A DNA stretch of 48,210 nt from Bacilli bacterium (GTDB lineage: Bacteria; Bacillota; Bacilli; Bacillales; Amphibacillaceae): the NCBI GenBank assembly GCA_012838505.1, contig DUPD01000104.1:1-48210 (forward strand). The letters run 5' to 3'. The position numbers and the translations under genes are program-made. Every line of letters starts with the position of its first letter. Within the stretch, counting starts at the first letter, position 1. Below are positions 26,132-34,881 of the stretch, in pieces. Below the pieces are notes generated by a model. The model saw only the letters and a list, made by a program, of their open reading frames with translations. It was not told the origin of the DNA and made no database searches.

Positions 26132-26911
26132 TTATTCTTGTTCAACAGGTGTATTTTCTGCTACTTCTTCAGTTGTAACTTCAACTTCAGCCTCTTCAGC
26201 TTCTGCTTGAGCTACTTCTTCAGTTTCTTCACCTTGCTTAACTTCTAAAATTGCATCTGCCATTGTTGAAGTTAATAATTTAACCGCACGAATTGCATCA
26301 TCGTTTGCTGGGATCACGTAATCAATTTCATCTGGATCACAGTTCGTATCAACAATTCCAACAATCGGAATGTTAAGTTTTTTCGCTTCTGCTACTGCAA
26401 TACGCTCTTTACGTGGGTCAACTACAAATAAAGCGTCAGGAAGCTTCTTCATATCTTTAATTCCACCTAAGAATTTTACAAGACGATCTTTTTCTTTTAA
26501 TAGATCGACTGTTTCTTTTTTAGGTAAAACATCAAATGTACCGTCTTCTTCCATTTTTTCAATTGATTTTAGACGATTAATACTTTTACGAATCGTTTCA
26601 AAGTTTGTTAACGTTCCACCTAACCAGCGTTGGTTAATGTAATATTGACCTGAACGAATTGCCTCTTCTTTAATTGATTCTTGTGCTTGTTTCTTCGTAC
26701 CTACAAATAATACAGTACCACCGTTTTCAGCAACTTCTTTGATGAAGTTATACGCTTCGTCAACCATCTTCACTGTTTTTTGTAAGTCAATAATGTAAAT
26801 GCCGTTTCTCTCCGTGAAAATATATTTTTTCATCTTTGGATTCCAACGACGTGTTTGATGTCCAAAATGAACACCAGCTTCTAGTAGTTGTTTCATTGAA
26901 ATAACTGCCAT
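26132..26911 (-). CDS. rpsB: 30S ribosomal protein S2
   Basis: S2 binds the 30S subunit late in assembly. The 259-residue product starts [20 protein letters not shown] and has [31 protein letters not shown] and [13 protein letters not shown], all standard for S2. It is about 13 residues longer than B. subtilis S2 because of an acidic C-terminal tail: from about residue 225 to the end nearly half the residues are glutamate, with no basic residue. The ATG follows TTAGGAGGAATAG. It is expressed from its own strong promoter at 27035-27063, with a leader of about 115 nt. Confidence 0.98.
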   Translation of the reverse strand: MAVISMKQLLEAGVHFGHQTRRWNPKMKKYIFTERNGIYIIDLQKTVKMVDEAYNFIKEVAENGGTVLFVGTKKQAQESIKEEAIRSGQYYINQRWLGGTLTNFETIRKSINRLKSIEKMEEDGTFDVLPKKETVDLLKEKDRLVKFLGGIKDMKKLPDALFVVDPRKERIAVAEAKKLNIPIVGIVDTNCDPDEIDYVIPANDDAIRAVKLLTSTMADAILEVKQGEETEEVAQAEAEEAEVEVTTEEVAENTPVEQE

Positions 26912-26961
26912 TTCTATTCCTCCTAATTTGGTTTTTTCCTCGGCTTACTTCATCACAATAG

Positions 26962-26988
26962 AAAAACTAATGACTGATTGATCATTAG
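26962..26988 (-). promoter_or_regulatory. Attenuator-like hairpin in the rpsB leader
   Basis: Minus-strand arms CTAATGA (26982-26988) and TCATTAG (26967-26973) form a perfect 7-bp stem around an 8-nt loop, followed by TTTTTC (26961-26966). It lies between the rpsB promoter and ribosome binding site. The stem is AT-rich, so termination would be weak. Control by S2 is conceivable but not shown. Confidence 0.45.
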
Positions 26989-27034
26989 CACCTTTTCCAT
27001 CATCCATAAGCGTGTGTATTTAACACCACAGATA

Positions 27035-27063
27035 ACTATATCATAATCATTATTTACAAGCAA
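27035..27063 (-). promoter_or_regulatory. Strong sigma-A promoter of rpsB
   Basis: The minus strand has TTGCTT (27058-27063), a 17-nt spacer and TATAGT (27035-27040) preceded by TGA, an extended -10. It lies just after the stop codon of the SwrB-like gene and marks the end of the motility operon. Confidence 0.8.
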
Positions 27064-27067
27064 GTAA

Positions 27068-27544
27068 TTATTGTTGCTGATTTTGATGAAATTTAATTAA
27101 TAGTTCAACTTCTGTTTTACCCCGATTTAATTTTTTAGCGATTGCTTCTGGTGTATCACCACGTTCGGCTAATGATAATACTTGAGCAGCAAAAGATTGT
27201 TCAACAACAGGTTCTTGATCGTCAGGAACAAACGGTTGATAATCTTGATACTTTGTTTCTGCTTGTATGTTAGTTGAAGTTGGTGTTTCCTGACTTTGAT
27301 CGAAAGATCTTATTTGCTTCTTCACAGGTTCTCTTTTAGGTTGTTGATCAATTAATTGAATTAATTTATCGTTTTCTTCGCGTATTTCTAATAAATAAAC
27401 TGCTAATAGTTCTTCAATTTCTTTTTGTTGTTGATCTAAAGTCTGTTTTGTCATCGACGGTTGATCAACTTTAGCTTTAAGTTGTCTAATTACCACTAAG
27501 GTAATCGCATGGATTATAAAGCTAATCAATAGTAAATAGGCCAT
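27068..27544 (-). CDS. SwrB-like membrane-anchored protein
   Basis: The 158-residue product has one N-terminal hydrophobic segment (about residues 2-20, LLLISFIIHAITLVVI). A lysine/glutamine-rich, partly coiled-coil segment with EIEELLAVYLLEIREENDKL follows, then a disordered stretch. The C-terminal module AAQVLSLAERGDTPEAIAKK, running on to LNRGKTEVELLIKFH, resembles a helix-turn-helix-like end. This plan matches SwrB/YlxL, the last gene of the B. subtilis fla/che operon, which activates the flagellar export apparatus. The position after sigD and before rpsB is the same. Sequence similarity judged by eye is limited to the layout and the C-terminal motif, so I do not assign the name. The ATG follows GAGGGG. 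Confidence 0.75.
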   Translation of the reverse strand: MAYLLLISFIIHAITLVVIRQLKAKVDQPSMTKQTLDQQQKEIEELLAVYLLEIREENDKLIQLIDQQPKREPVKKQIRSFDQSQETPTSTNIQAETKYQDYQPFVPDDQEPVVEQSFAAQVLSLAERGDTPEAIAKKLNRGKTEVELLIKFHQNQQQ

Positions 27545-27556
27545 TTTTAACCCCTC

Positions 27557-27868
27557 TTAACCGTTAATATCTATTCGCGTCCCTAAATAAGGATGTTGGA
27601 TCTTAATTTTGTGTTCAGGTTTACTGTCTGCATGCTCATTTGACTGATCCAACTGGTTCTCTTGATCACTTTCCTTAGTATCATTTGATAATTTATGACC
27701 TTCTTCAAGATTAGTGACAGATCTGCGCTTCATTTCCTCAGCCTGTTGTTGTGCTTGAGCAATTACTTCTTGCATAAATTGGCCTCGTTGTTGGATTTGT
27801 TCTTGAATTCGACCGACGTCCTGAGTACGTGGTAAGGCAACTTGTAATTCAATTGATCTCCAACCCAT
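27557..27868 (-). CDS. Hypothetical protein in the sigD-rpsB interval
   Basis: I do not recognise this 103-residue protein. It starts MGWRSIELQVALPRTQDVGR, contains a glutamine-rich, probably coiled-coil stretch (about residues 20-50, with QQRGQFMQEVIAQAQQQAEE), then a charged spacer rich in acidic residues and asparagine. It ends with a short conserved-looking tail, HPYLGTRIDING. It has no signal peptide or membrane segment. The start ATG at 27866-27868 follows AAAGGTG; a GTG three codons earlier is less likely. It lies 12 nt before the SwrB-like gene and 20 nt after the FapA-like gene, so it belongs to the motility transcription unit. A motility role is inferred from position alone. Confidence 0.7.
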   Translation of the reverse strand: MGWRSIELQVALPRTQDVGRIQEQIQQRGQFMQEVIAQAQQQAEEMKRRSVTNLEEGHKLSNDTKESDQENQLDQSNEHADSKPEHKIKIQHPYLGTRIDING

Positions 27869-27888
27869 ATCGAACACACCTTTCCATT

Positions 27889-29259
27889 TTAAAGTGAGTT
27901 AATTTGAATTTCACCGTCTTCGATATAAACTTGAGTAAATTTGTGGGTTGAATCTGTTGTACGGCGATATTTTCCGAATTGTAGGTCAACATTTGGATAA
28001 AGGACTTTCTTAACTATTAAGCGCGCTTTTTCTTCATCACCTAGATTAACTTTTAATGAATCAATTTTTTCTTCAATTTTAGCGAGCTTATTTTTTGTCA
28101 CTTGGAGCGTATTCTTCTGTTTCAAAAGGAAAATTCGCTCTTTTGATGAGAGACCTCCCCCGACTTTAGCTTTGTTTTCTAAGCCTTCACCAAGTTTCCG
28201 CAACTTTTCAATCTCACTTATCAATGTTTTTCTAGCAGCCGTAAACTGACTTTCAAGATCAAATTGTGATTTATCTACACCGATTGTAATCTCTGTTTTC
28301 GTATGCATTTTATTCCCAACTTCATTTGCTTCAATTGTCACACCAGCAGAACAACTTCCACCAATAATACTTCCTGAATGACAGTAAATATGTTGCTTAG
28401 CAACACATTCACTATGCATAATTGAGTTTTGAGCAATAACATTCTGTCCAGCCTCAACTTTAGCTTGATTAATGTAGCCAATTTTTATGTCACCATCAGC
28501 GTAAATTTCAGCTTTTTTTAATCCAGAAACTCCTTCTGTGATCGTTACATTTCCTCCAGCTTTTATGTAACTTGCTTCAACGAGTCCATAGATATGAATA
28601 TCTCCCTCTGCTTCTACTCGATATCCTGTTGGCACATTGCCTCGAATCACAACAGAACCAACAAAGTTTATATTACCAGACTTCATCGATAAATCTTCAT
28701 TAATTTCATACGTATTGTGGACATGAATTTTATTTCCTGTCACACTTAATTTTCCTTTTATCTCTGAATAAAACGATTGATCTTCAGTGCGATAAACAAC
28801 ATTCTTACCGGCACTCATTTTGACTGATTTTGCCTTTCTATATGGCAACTTCTTACCAAAAACAGTCATGCCTGGTTCTCCATCAATTGGGTCAATTAAA
28901 ATAGCGATTTTTTCATTCTCATCTAAAGATGGAATCCTTTTAATATCGCGAAAATCCCTTTTATCATCAATATTGATTAAATCATTTTGTTCAGAGACAA
29001 ATGTAATTTTCCCATCAATCCCATCAACAGCTTCTGTTCCTTTTGCAATTGAAATTGGGAAAATTGATTCATCACATTGACTTACAATACTTTTAATTGC
29101 ATCATGGTTTATTCCATAAGTTATTTTATTAGCTTTTAACCAATCGCTGATTAATTCTTCACTAATATCTGCAGGATTATATTTTTCGATCAATTGGACA
29201 GTTGCAGCCATTTGATCCTCAGACACAAATAATACGAAGTGATCATTTAAATCTACCAT
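27889..29259 (-). CDS. FapA / DUF342 family protein
   Basis: The product of about 456 residues belongs to the DUF342 (FapA) family. Its centre (about residues 170-320) shows the repeated glycine/valine turns of a right-handed beta-helix: GNINFVGSVVIRGNVPTGYR, EAEGDIHIYGLVEASYIKAG, GNVTITEGVSG and AEIYADGDIKIGYINQA. Upstream is an N-terminal region with IDPIDGEPGMTVFGKKLPYR. Near residues 335-405 a lysine/glutamate-rich coiled coil follows, and the end is a short beta segment. The family is common next to sigD in Bacillaceae other than B. subtilis, and has been tied to flagellar assembly or polarity in some bacteria; its role here is unproven. The second in-frame ATG is chosen for its spacing from GGGTGA. 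Confidence 0.85.
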   Translation of the reverse strand: MVDLNDHFVLFVSEDQMAATVQLIEKYNPADISEELISDWLKANKITYGINHDAIKSIVSQCDESIFPISIAKGTEAVDGIDGKITFVSEQNDLINIDDKRDFRDIKRIPSLDENEKIAILIDPIDGEPGMTVFGKKLPYRKAKSVKMSAGKNVVYRTEDQSFYSEIKGKLSVTGNKIHVHNTYEINEDLSMKSGNINFVGSVVIRGNVPTGYRVEAEGDIHIYGLVEASYIKAGGNVTITEGVSGLKKAEIYADGDIKIGYINQAKVEAGQNVIAQNSIMHSECVAKQHIYCHSGSIIGGSCSAGVTIEANEVGNKMHTKTEITIGVDKSQFDLESQFTAARKTLISEIEKLRKLGEGLENKAKVGGGLSSKERIFLLKQKNTLQVTKNKLAKIEEKIDSLKVNLGDEEKARLIVKKVLYPNVDLQFGKYRRTTDSTHKFTQVYIEDGEIQINSL

Positions 29260-29329
29260 ATTCATTCACCCTTTTTGAATAATAAAAAAATAGCGAGAGA
29301 TCCGATCTGATAACTTTTTAAAATCCATC

Positions 29330-30088
29330 TTACGTTAATGATTGTCTTAATTTAAAAATGGCTTGTTTATGAATTTGAGAGATTCTTGATGTCGTTAGTG
29401 ATAAAACTTGTCCAATTTCCGTTAGTGTCAGTTCCTCATAATAGAATAAGCTAATAACAAGTTGCTCATTCTTATTTAATGTTTTAATTGATTGTGCTAG
29501 ATTTGTATAGTTCTCTTCTTGAAGTAAATGGTCCTCAGGTGATAGTTGCTCATGATCAATGATTCTGTAGCCAATTCCCTCTTTGTGATCTTCTGAATCG
29601 TCTGAGGCTTTCTGCTCAATTGAAAGTAAATTAGCAAATAGGGTATCTTTATAGCTTGCTTCAACCTCATCACGTGTCATATTTAAATAATCTGCAATTT
29701 CTTCAGCTGTTGGATTTCTTTGAAGCTTTTGTGTCAGTTTATGCGATGCTTGATCAATCTTTTTCGCTTTATCTCGTGTCGATCGTGGAAGCCAATCTTC
29801 TTTTCTTAATCCATCCATAATTGCACCACGAATTCTAAATGAGGCATACGTATCAAACTTTAAATCTCGATCATAATCAAATTTTTGTAATGCATCATAT
29901 AAACCAAATAATCCTAAACTTCTAATCTCATCTCGTTGAACATTTTTCGGTAAATGACTCGAAATCCGTTGGGTATGAAAATCAACAAGATACAAATAAT
30001 GCTCAACGAGTTGGTTGGTAACGTTTTCATCCTTATTTTTGATCCATTTTTCCCAAAGTTGATCAACATACTTTTCTTGGTTAACCAA
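29330..30088 (-). CDS. sigD: Motility sigma factor SigD (FliA type)
   Basis: SigD directs transcription of flagellin, motor, chemoreceptor and autolysin genes. The 252-residue product has sigma region 2 (EIRSLGLFGLYDALQKFDYD and FDTYASFRIRGAIMDGLRKED) and region 3 (LTQKLQRNPTAEEIADYL). Region 4 follows as LTLTEIGQVLSLTTSRISQI, in the FliA/SigD arrangement. The start is a TTG at 30086-30088 with GAGG 8 nt upstream; no in-frame ATG with a better site exists. It lies at the end of the che genes after cheD, as in B. subtilis. No SigD-type promoter is evident nearby, so it depends on the upstream operon promoter. Confidence 0.97.
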   Translation of the reverse strand: MVNQEKYVDQLWEKWIKNKDENVTNQLVEHYLYLVDFHTQRISSHLPKNVQRDEIRSLGLFGLYDALQKFDYDRDLKFDTYASFRIRGAIMDGLRKEDWLPRSTRDKAKKIDQASHKLTQKLQRNPTAEEIADYLNMTRDEVEASYKDTLFANLLSIEQKASDDSEDHKEGIGYRIIDHEQLSPEDHLLQEENYTNLAQSIKTLNKNEQLVISLFYYEELTLTEIGQVLSLTTSRISQIHKQAIFKLRQSLT

Positions 30089-30159
30089 TCCAATCGCCTC
30101 GCTTTCATTGTTAGTGGATGACTATTCTTGATGTAATAATATGAAAGTATGGATGGCCG

Positions 30160-30660
30160 TTAAATTTCTTTTGATCCCTGACTTATTGTTCGGATATGAA
30201 GCATTGATGTCTCAGGTGAAAATTCGATTGTTCGACCGCTATTGCCGTGTACGTCTTCTGCTATAATCGGGATCCGATAATCTTCAAGCATTTGTTTTAC
30301 TGCCGTGACATTGCGCTCGCCAATTCGAAGCATATCATTTTTCACACTGAAGGCAAACATTTGAGCACCACCAGCAATTTTGGCTTTAAGGGCAAATTTT
30401 CGTGCACCATCTTTTAAGAGTGTTTCAACTAGTATTGGAATGGCTGTGTCTGCATATTTATATGGATTAAAATCTTCTTTCTTTGAAGAATTTGAATCAG
30501 GTAACATTACATGAGCCATTCCTGCAATTTTGATCGTCGGGTCAAAAATAACGACACCTACACACGATCCCAAGCCTGACGTTCGAATCACATCAGGGGC
30601 CTTCACAAAGTTTAAGTCAGCAATTCCAACTTTTATAGCTTTACTATCTACAAGTTTCAC
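30160..30660 (-). CDS. cheD: Chemoreceptor glutamine deamidase CheD
   Basis: CheD deamidates glutamines in chemoreceptors, and in Bacillus it also controls CheA activity through receptors and CheC. The 166-residue product has LGSCVGVVIFD with the catalytic cysteine at residue 33, and AHVMLP with the histidine at residue 50. The KAKIAGGAQMFAF and IGERNV segments are also typical. The start is a GTG at 30658-30660 that overlaps the cheC stop as GTGA. This coupling with cheC fits the known CheC-CheD complex. The next gene, sigD, is 71 nt away. Confidence 0.96.
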   Translation of the reverse strand: MKLVDSKAIKVGIADLNFVKAPDVIRTSGLGSCVGVVIFDPTIKIAGMAHVMLPDSNSSKKEDFNPYKYADTAIPILVETLLKDGARKFALKAKIAGGAQMFAFSVKNDMLRIGERNVTAVKQMLEDYRIPIIAEDVHGNSGRTIEFSPETSMLHIRTISQGSKEI

Positions 30661-31292
30661 TGATCTGCCACACCTAGTTTACTGAATATTTTTGGAAAAG
30701 ATTCTGGGTCTGGTAATAAAAAGAAATGACCCTTAATTTGTTCTGTCTGATCTGCATGATTATCAATAATCGTTTCAATAATAATTGCATAATCGCTAAT
30801 TTGCGATAATTCCATTAATCCTTCTGTTAATATCGCACCAGCCATATCAATCGTTAAAATGGGTACAGAAGGCTGTAATGATAATTTGAGAAAATCTGAT
30901 AGTGCTGTTAAGTATGATCCCGCTAAAATATTTCCAGCCTCTTGTAATGCGGATAATGCCATCTCATCATGTGGTGGATGTTCAATTGAAAAATCCGTCT
31001 GTCCTGTCATCTGTTCAACAAAGTTACTTGCCTCTTGTGAAGATAAGACAAAAAACATATTGCCTGGCGTCTCACCCTCTATTCTTAAAAAAATTGCAGC
31101 GATTAATGTTTCTGGTCCACCGACTAAATCCATCATTTCGTTGTAATCTACTAAACGAACAGTTGGAATCCGCATATCAATCTTGCTACCTACTAACATT
31201 GATAGTGAGGTAGCGGCATTCCCTGAACCGATATTACCAACTTCTTTTAACACGTCCAACTGGTATTCAGTCAAGCTATCAAAAATTGACAT
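30657..31292 (-). CDS. cheC: CheY-P phosphatase CheC
   Basis: CheC dephosphorylates CheY-P and binds CheD, forming an adaptation feedback loop. The 211-residue product has two copies of the phosphatase motif: LKEVGNIGSGNAATSLS with E17 and N20, and LQEAGNILAGSYLTALSDF near residue 115. Both active sites therefore look intact. The DMAGAILTEGLMELS segment after them is typical. The start ATG overlaps the cheW stop by one base (TAATG). It is one of two CheC-like phosphatases encoded here, with FliY being the other. Confidence 0.96.
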   Translation of the reverse strand: MSIFDSLTEYQLDVLKEVGNIGSGNAATSLSMLVGSKIDMRIPTVRLVDYNEMMDLVGGPETLIAAIFLRIEGETPGNMFFVLSSQEASNFVEQMTGQTDFSIEHPPHDEMALSALQEAGNILAGSYLTALSDFLKLSLQPSVPILTIDMAGAILTEGLMELSQISDYAIIIETIIDNHADQTEQIKGHFFLLPDPESFPKIFSKLGVADQ

Positions 31293-31777
31293 TATTGCAC
31301 CAGCTTTTCTTTTCGGGCTGTCGTTTCTTGTTCAAGTAATTCCTTTGAAAGGATTTTATCAATGTTTAACAGGATAAATAATCGCTCATCGTATTTAGCT
31401 ACACCATCGATATAATCAATATGAACGGATCCTACAGCTTCTGGCGTTGGTTCAATCGAAGCTTTAGGAATGTCAATGACATCATGTGCTGCATCAACAA
31501 TTAGGCCAACATCCATATTTTCGTGCTGGATAATAATTGTCCGAGTTTCATCACTGTAATCTTTTGGCTCGAAGCCGAAACGGATTCTTAAATCAAGTAG
31601 TGGTGTGACAACACCTCGCAAGTTTAAGACACCTTTAATAAAATCTGGCGTGCCTGGAACTCGCGTGATGGGTAACATCCGTTCGATCGCGCCTACCAAA
31701 TCGACGGGCATTGCATATTCTTCATTATTTAACTGAAAGATAATCGATTTTACAAATTCTGATTCTACTTTTGCCAA
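31292..31777 (-). CDS. cheW: Chemotaxis coupling protein CheW
   Basis: CheW links chemoreceptors to the CheA kinase. The 161-residue product has the two SH3-like subdomains of the family, with EYAMPVDLVGAIERM and the ITRVPGTPDFIKGVLNLRG block containing the conserved NLRG. VGLIVDAAHDV is also typical. The start is a TTG (31775-31777) spaced correctly from TTAGGAGG. It lies 16 nt after cheA and overlaps cheC by one base. Confidence 0.96.
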   Translation of the reverse strand: MAKVESEFVKSIIFQLNNEEYAMPVDLVGAIERMLPITRVPGTPDFIKGVLNLRGVVTPLLDLRIRFGFEPKDYSDETRTIIIQHENMDVGLIVDAAHDVIDIPKASIEPTPEAVGSVHIDYIDGVAKYDERLFILLNIDKILSKELLEQETTARKEKLVQ

Positions 31778-31793
31778 CGAAAAAACCTCCTAA

Positions 31794-33800
31794 CTATTTA
31801 ATAAGTGCACTCGTGTCTACAATTAATGCAACTTGTCCATCACCAAGAATTGTCGCGCCAGATATGGCAAACACATTTGATAAATAATTACCTAGAGTTT
31901 TCAAAACGACTTCTTGTTGACCGATAAATGAATCAACAATCAAACCTGTCATTTTTTCACCTTGACGAATAATAACGACAGAATGATAGTTATCATCTTG
32001 GTCATCTCCTGGTACATCAAAAATCTCTGTTAATGAAACAAGTGGGACAACTCGACCTCTAAAATCAATCACTTGTTTATTATGTGCTGTCATAATTTTA
32101 TCTTTATGAATAATCGCTGTTTCAAGGATTGAAGACAATGGAATCGCAAATGTTTCATCTTTAACTTTCGTCAACATAACTGAAATAATTGTCAATGTTA
32201 ATGGAAGTTGAATTGAAAATACCGATCCTTTTCCTAGTTCAGAGTCAATCGTGATTGAACCACCAAGTGCTTCAATCGTACTTTTAACTACATCCAAACC
32301 AACACCGCGACCAGATACATCTGAAATCTTATCCGCTGTTGAAAAACCACTTTCCATAATCAATTGGTAAACTTGGTGATTACTATATGATTGAGCCTGT
32401 TCTTTTGTAATTAAGCCATTTTCAATTGCTTTTTTCGTAATCACATCTCGATTAATTCCTGCTCCGTCATCAGAGATCTCAATAAAGACATGGTTACCAC
32501 TATGGTATGCGTTTAGCTTCAGTGTGCCTGTTCCTGGTTTTCCACTAGCTTTTCTAACTTCAGGTGTTTCAATTCCATGATCCAATGCATTACGAATTAA
32601 GTGAACTAATGGATCACCGATCTCATCAATAACAGTACGATCTAATTCTGTATCGGCACCAATAATCTCTAAATTGATTTCTTTATTTAATTCTCTACTC
32701 AATTGGCGAACCATGCGAGGGAAACGATTAAAGACTTGATTGATTGGAACCATCCGCATGTTTAAAATAATATTTTGTAAATCTCCTGAGATACGTGCCA
32801 TTCTCTCAACTGTTTCCTCAAGATCATTATGGCGTAAATCAGCAGAAATTTGTTCAAGTCTACCTCGATCTGTAACTAATTCTTCAAATAAATTCATTAA
32901 TGCATCTAAGCGTTCGATATTAACTCGAATAGTTTTACTTGTTAATGGGCGTTTTGATGTTGTTTCTTCATGATCCTCTGAAGTTTCCTCTGCTGCCTTT
33001 ACAGTATCTTGTGCTTCTTCAGCATCCCCACCAGTAAACTGATTAACTTTCAACTCGTTAACCGTTACACTGTTAATTTCAGACACTTTCATAATTTTCT
33101 GTTCAATTTCATCTGGACCATCTTTAGTAACTAAAACGACGGTAAAATCAAATTCGAAATTTTCATCTTCTAATTCAGTTACGCTTGGTACAGACTTGAT
33201 AACTTCACCGATTTGCTCAAGAATTTCAAAAACCATGTAAACCCGAGCTGCTTTTAATAAGGTCGTATCTTGTAACTGTACTGTCACTTGATAATTTTGG
33301 TATCCTTTTTCATTCGACTGCTGCAAAACAGTTAATTCAAATTGATCTAATTCAGATTCAATTGATGATGTCTTCCCTGATGACTTATCTGCCTTTTTCG
33401 TTTGGCTGTCGATATTTTGGTCACCATTTTCGATTGCATCCAATTTATTAACAAGTTCGGAAACGTCTTGCTTTCCTTCACCGCCATCAATAATATCAAA
33501 TACCATTGACTCGAGAGCATCAACAACAGTGAATATCACATCGACAATTTGTGAGTTTAAAGTAAGCTTTTTATTCCGAACAGCATCTAACACGTTCTCC
33601 ATGTTATGAGTTAAATCAGCTAAATCTTGATAACCCATTGTTGCAGACATGCCTTTTAATGTGTGGGCAGATCTAAAAATTTCATTCACAATGGTAATGT
33701 TTTTTGGATCCTTTTCTAGTTCCAATAAATGATCGTTTAATGATTGAATGTGCTCTTTACTTTCTTCAATAAAAATATCGAGATATTCATTTACTACCAT
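31794..33800 (-). CDS. cheA: Chemotaxis histidine kinase CheA
   Basis: CheA phosphorylates CheY and CheB in response to receptors. The product of about 668 residues has all five domains: the Hpt domain with HTLKGMSATMG and phosphorylatable H46, the CheY-binding P2 region, and the dimerisation helices (RVNIERLDALMNLFEELVTD). The HATPase domain has DPLVHLIRNALDHGIE, a G1 box (EISDDGAGIN) and GRGVGLDVVKS. The C-terminal CheW-like domain has IIRQGEKMTGLIVDSFIGQQ. I chose the ATG at 33798-33800, which follows AGAGGTGA and places the histidine at residue 46 as in B. subtilis. It starts 1 nt after the cheB stop. Confidence 0.98.
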   Translation of the reverse strand: MVVNEYLDIFIEESKEHIQSLNDHLLELEKDPKNITIVNEIFRSAHTLKGMSATMGYQDLADLTHNMENVLDAVRNKKLTLNSQIVDVIFTVVDALESMVFDIIDGGEGKQDVSELVNKLDAIENGDQNIDSQTKKADKSSGKTSSIESELDQFELTVLQQSNEKGYQNYQVTVQLQDTTLLKAARVYMVFEILEQIGEVIKSVPSVTELEDENFEFDFTVVLVTKDGPDEIEQKIMKVSEINSVTVNELKVNQFTGGDAEEAQDTVKAAEETSEDHEETTSKRPLTSKTIRVNIERLDALMNLFEELVTDRGRLEQISADLRHNDLEETVERMARISGDLQNIILNMRMVPINQVFNRFPRMVRQLSRELNKEINLEIIGADTELDRTVIDEIGDPLVHLIRNALDHGIETPEVRKASGKPGTGTLKLNAYHSGNHVFIEISDDGAGINRDVITKKAIENGLITKEQAQSYSNHQVYQLIMESGFSTADKISDVSGRGVGLDVVKSTIEALGGSITIDSELGKGSVFSIQLPLTLTIISVMLTKVKDETFAIPLSSILETAIIHKDKIMTAHNKQVIDFRGRVVPLVSLTEIFDVPGDDQDDNYHSVVIIRQGEKMTGLIVDSFIGQQEVVLKTLGNYLSNVFAISGATILGDGQVALIVDTSALIK

Positions 33801-33801
33801 T

Positions 33802-34881
33802 CTATTCACCTCTAATTTTCAATAGATTTATAATCTTATCTGCAATATCTGGCAGTTCTACAACAAAATCAACGACACCTGTTTTCACTGCAGATTTAGG
33901 CATCCCGTAGACAACACATGATTCTTCAGCTTCACTAATAATGACCGTACTTTCTTTCGTCTTTTTCATTTCGACAATTCCTTCTGCACCGTCTGCACCC
34001 ATTCCAGTCATAATCGTTCCTATTAAGTTATAGTTCACTAACTTTGCTAATGATTCAAATAAAACATCGACAGACGGTTGGTGACCGCTTCTATTTTCCT
34101 CTTTAGTAATCTTAGCTTTTAGCCCTGCATCAGTTTCTATGACTCTAAACTGGAATCCACCAGGAGCAATATAAGCGACTCCATTTTCTAGCTTTTCACC
34201 ATCTTTAGCTTCCCGAACTTTGATATGTGACAATTGATCAAGTCGTTTTGCTAATGAGTTCGTGAAGCCTGGTGGCATATGCTGGACGATTACGATTGGT
34301 GCTGGTATATTTTCAGGTAGTCGAGTAATCACTTGTTGTAGTGCGCGTGGACCACCAGTAGACGTACCAATTCCAATAATAACTTGGTGCTTTTTTGAAA
34401 GATTTGGTGCGATGCGACGATCAGACGTTTTTATATATGTAGAACGGCTGCTAGAATCTGTGAAAAGTTCAACTTTTGCCTTAGCTGCTTCAAGTACCTT
34501 ACTTATAATTTCGGTCTCTATCTCCTTAATGTTTAGTGAAATAGACCCAGATGGTTTTGTGATAAAATCAACAGCCCCTAACTCCATTGATTCAAAAGTC
34601 TTATCTGCCCCATGCTTTGTTAAACTCGACAACATAACAACTGGTCGCGGTTTATTTTCCATAATTTTACTTAAAGCAACTAATCCATCCATTTCAGGCA
34701 TCTCAATGTCCAGTGTGACGACATCTGGATTTAATTGATCGATCTTTTTTAGTGCATCGAGACCATTTCTAGCTGTACCTACAACAAGAATCTTAGGATG
34801 AGACTCTAAAATGTTTGAAATCATCTTACGCATAAATGCAGAATCGTCTACGACTAATACTTTTATTTTCTCCACATCCAT
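33802..34881 (-). CDS. cheB: Chemoreceptor methylesterase CheB
   Basis: CheB removes methyl groups from chemoreceptors and is activated by phosphorylation. The 359-residue product has an N-terminal receiver domain (VLVVDDSAFMRKMI) with phosphoacceptor D58 in VVTLDIEMPEMDG. A linker leads to the esterase domain, with IGIGTSTGGPRALQQVI (catalytic serine), VQHMPPGFT (catalytic histidine) and MTGMGADGAEG (catalytic aspartate), so it should be active. It starts directly after the flhG stop with no gap, and the start ATG follows AAAGGTAG. The order flhG-cheB-cheA-cheW-cheC-cheD-sigD is that of B. subtilis. Confidence 0.97.
   Translation of the reverse strand: MDVEKIKVLVVDDSAFMRKMISNILESHPKILVVGTARNGLDALKKIDQLNPDVVTLDIEMPEMDGLVALSKIMENKPRPVVMLSSLTKHGADKTFESMELGAVDFITKPSGSISLNIKEIETEIISKVLEAAKAKVELFTDSSSRSTYIKTSDRRIAPNLSKKHQVIIGIGTSTGGPRALQQVITRLPENIPAPIVIVQHMPPGFTNSLAKRLDQLSHIKVREAKDGEKLENGVAYIAPGGFQFRVIETDAGLKAKITKEENRSGHQPSVDVLFESLAKLVNYNLIGTIMTGMGADGAEGIVEMKKTKESTVIISEAEESCVVYGMPKSAVKTGVVDFVVELPDIADKIINLLKIRGE

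Noticed and set aside
30089-30159. Search for a SigD-type promoter before sigD
   Set aside because: No TAAA-15-GCCGATAT-like sequence was seen; the gap has no clear promoter for any sigma factor.
34262-34738. 158-codon plus-strand frame opposite cheB
   Set aside because: It is the mirror of a well-supported cheB reading frame, rich in cysteine, serine and isoleucine, with no ribosome binding site. The same applies to the other plus-strand frames across the window.
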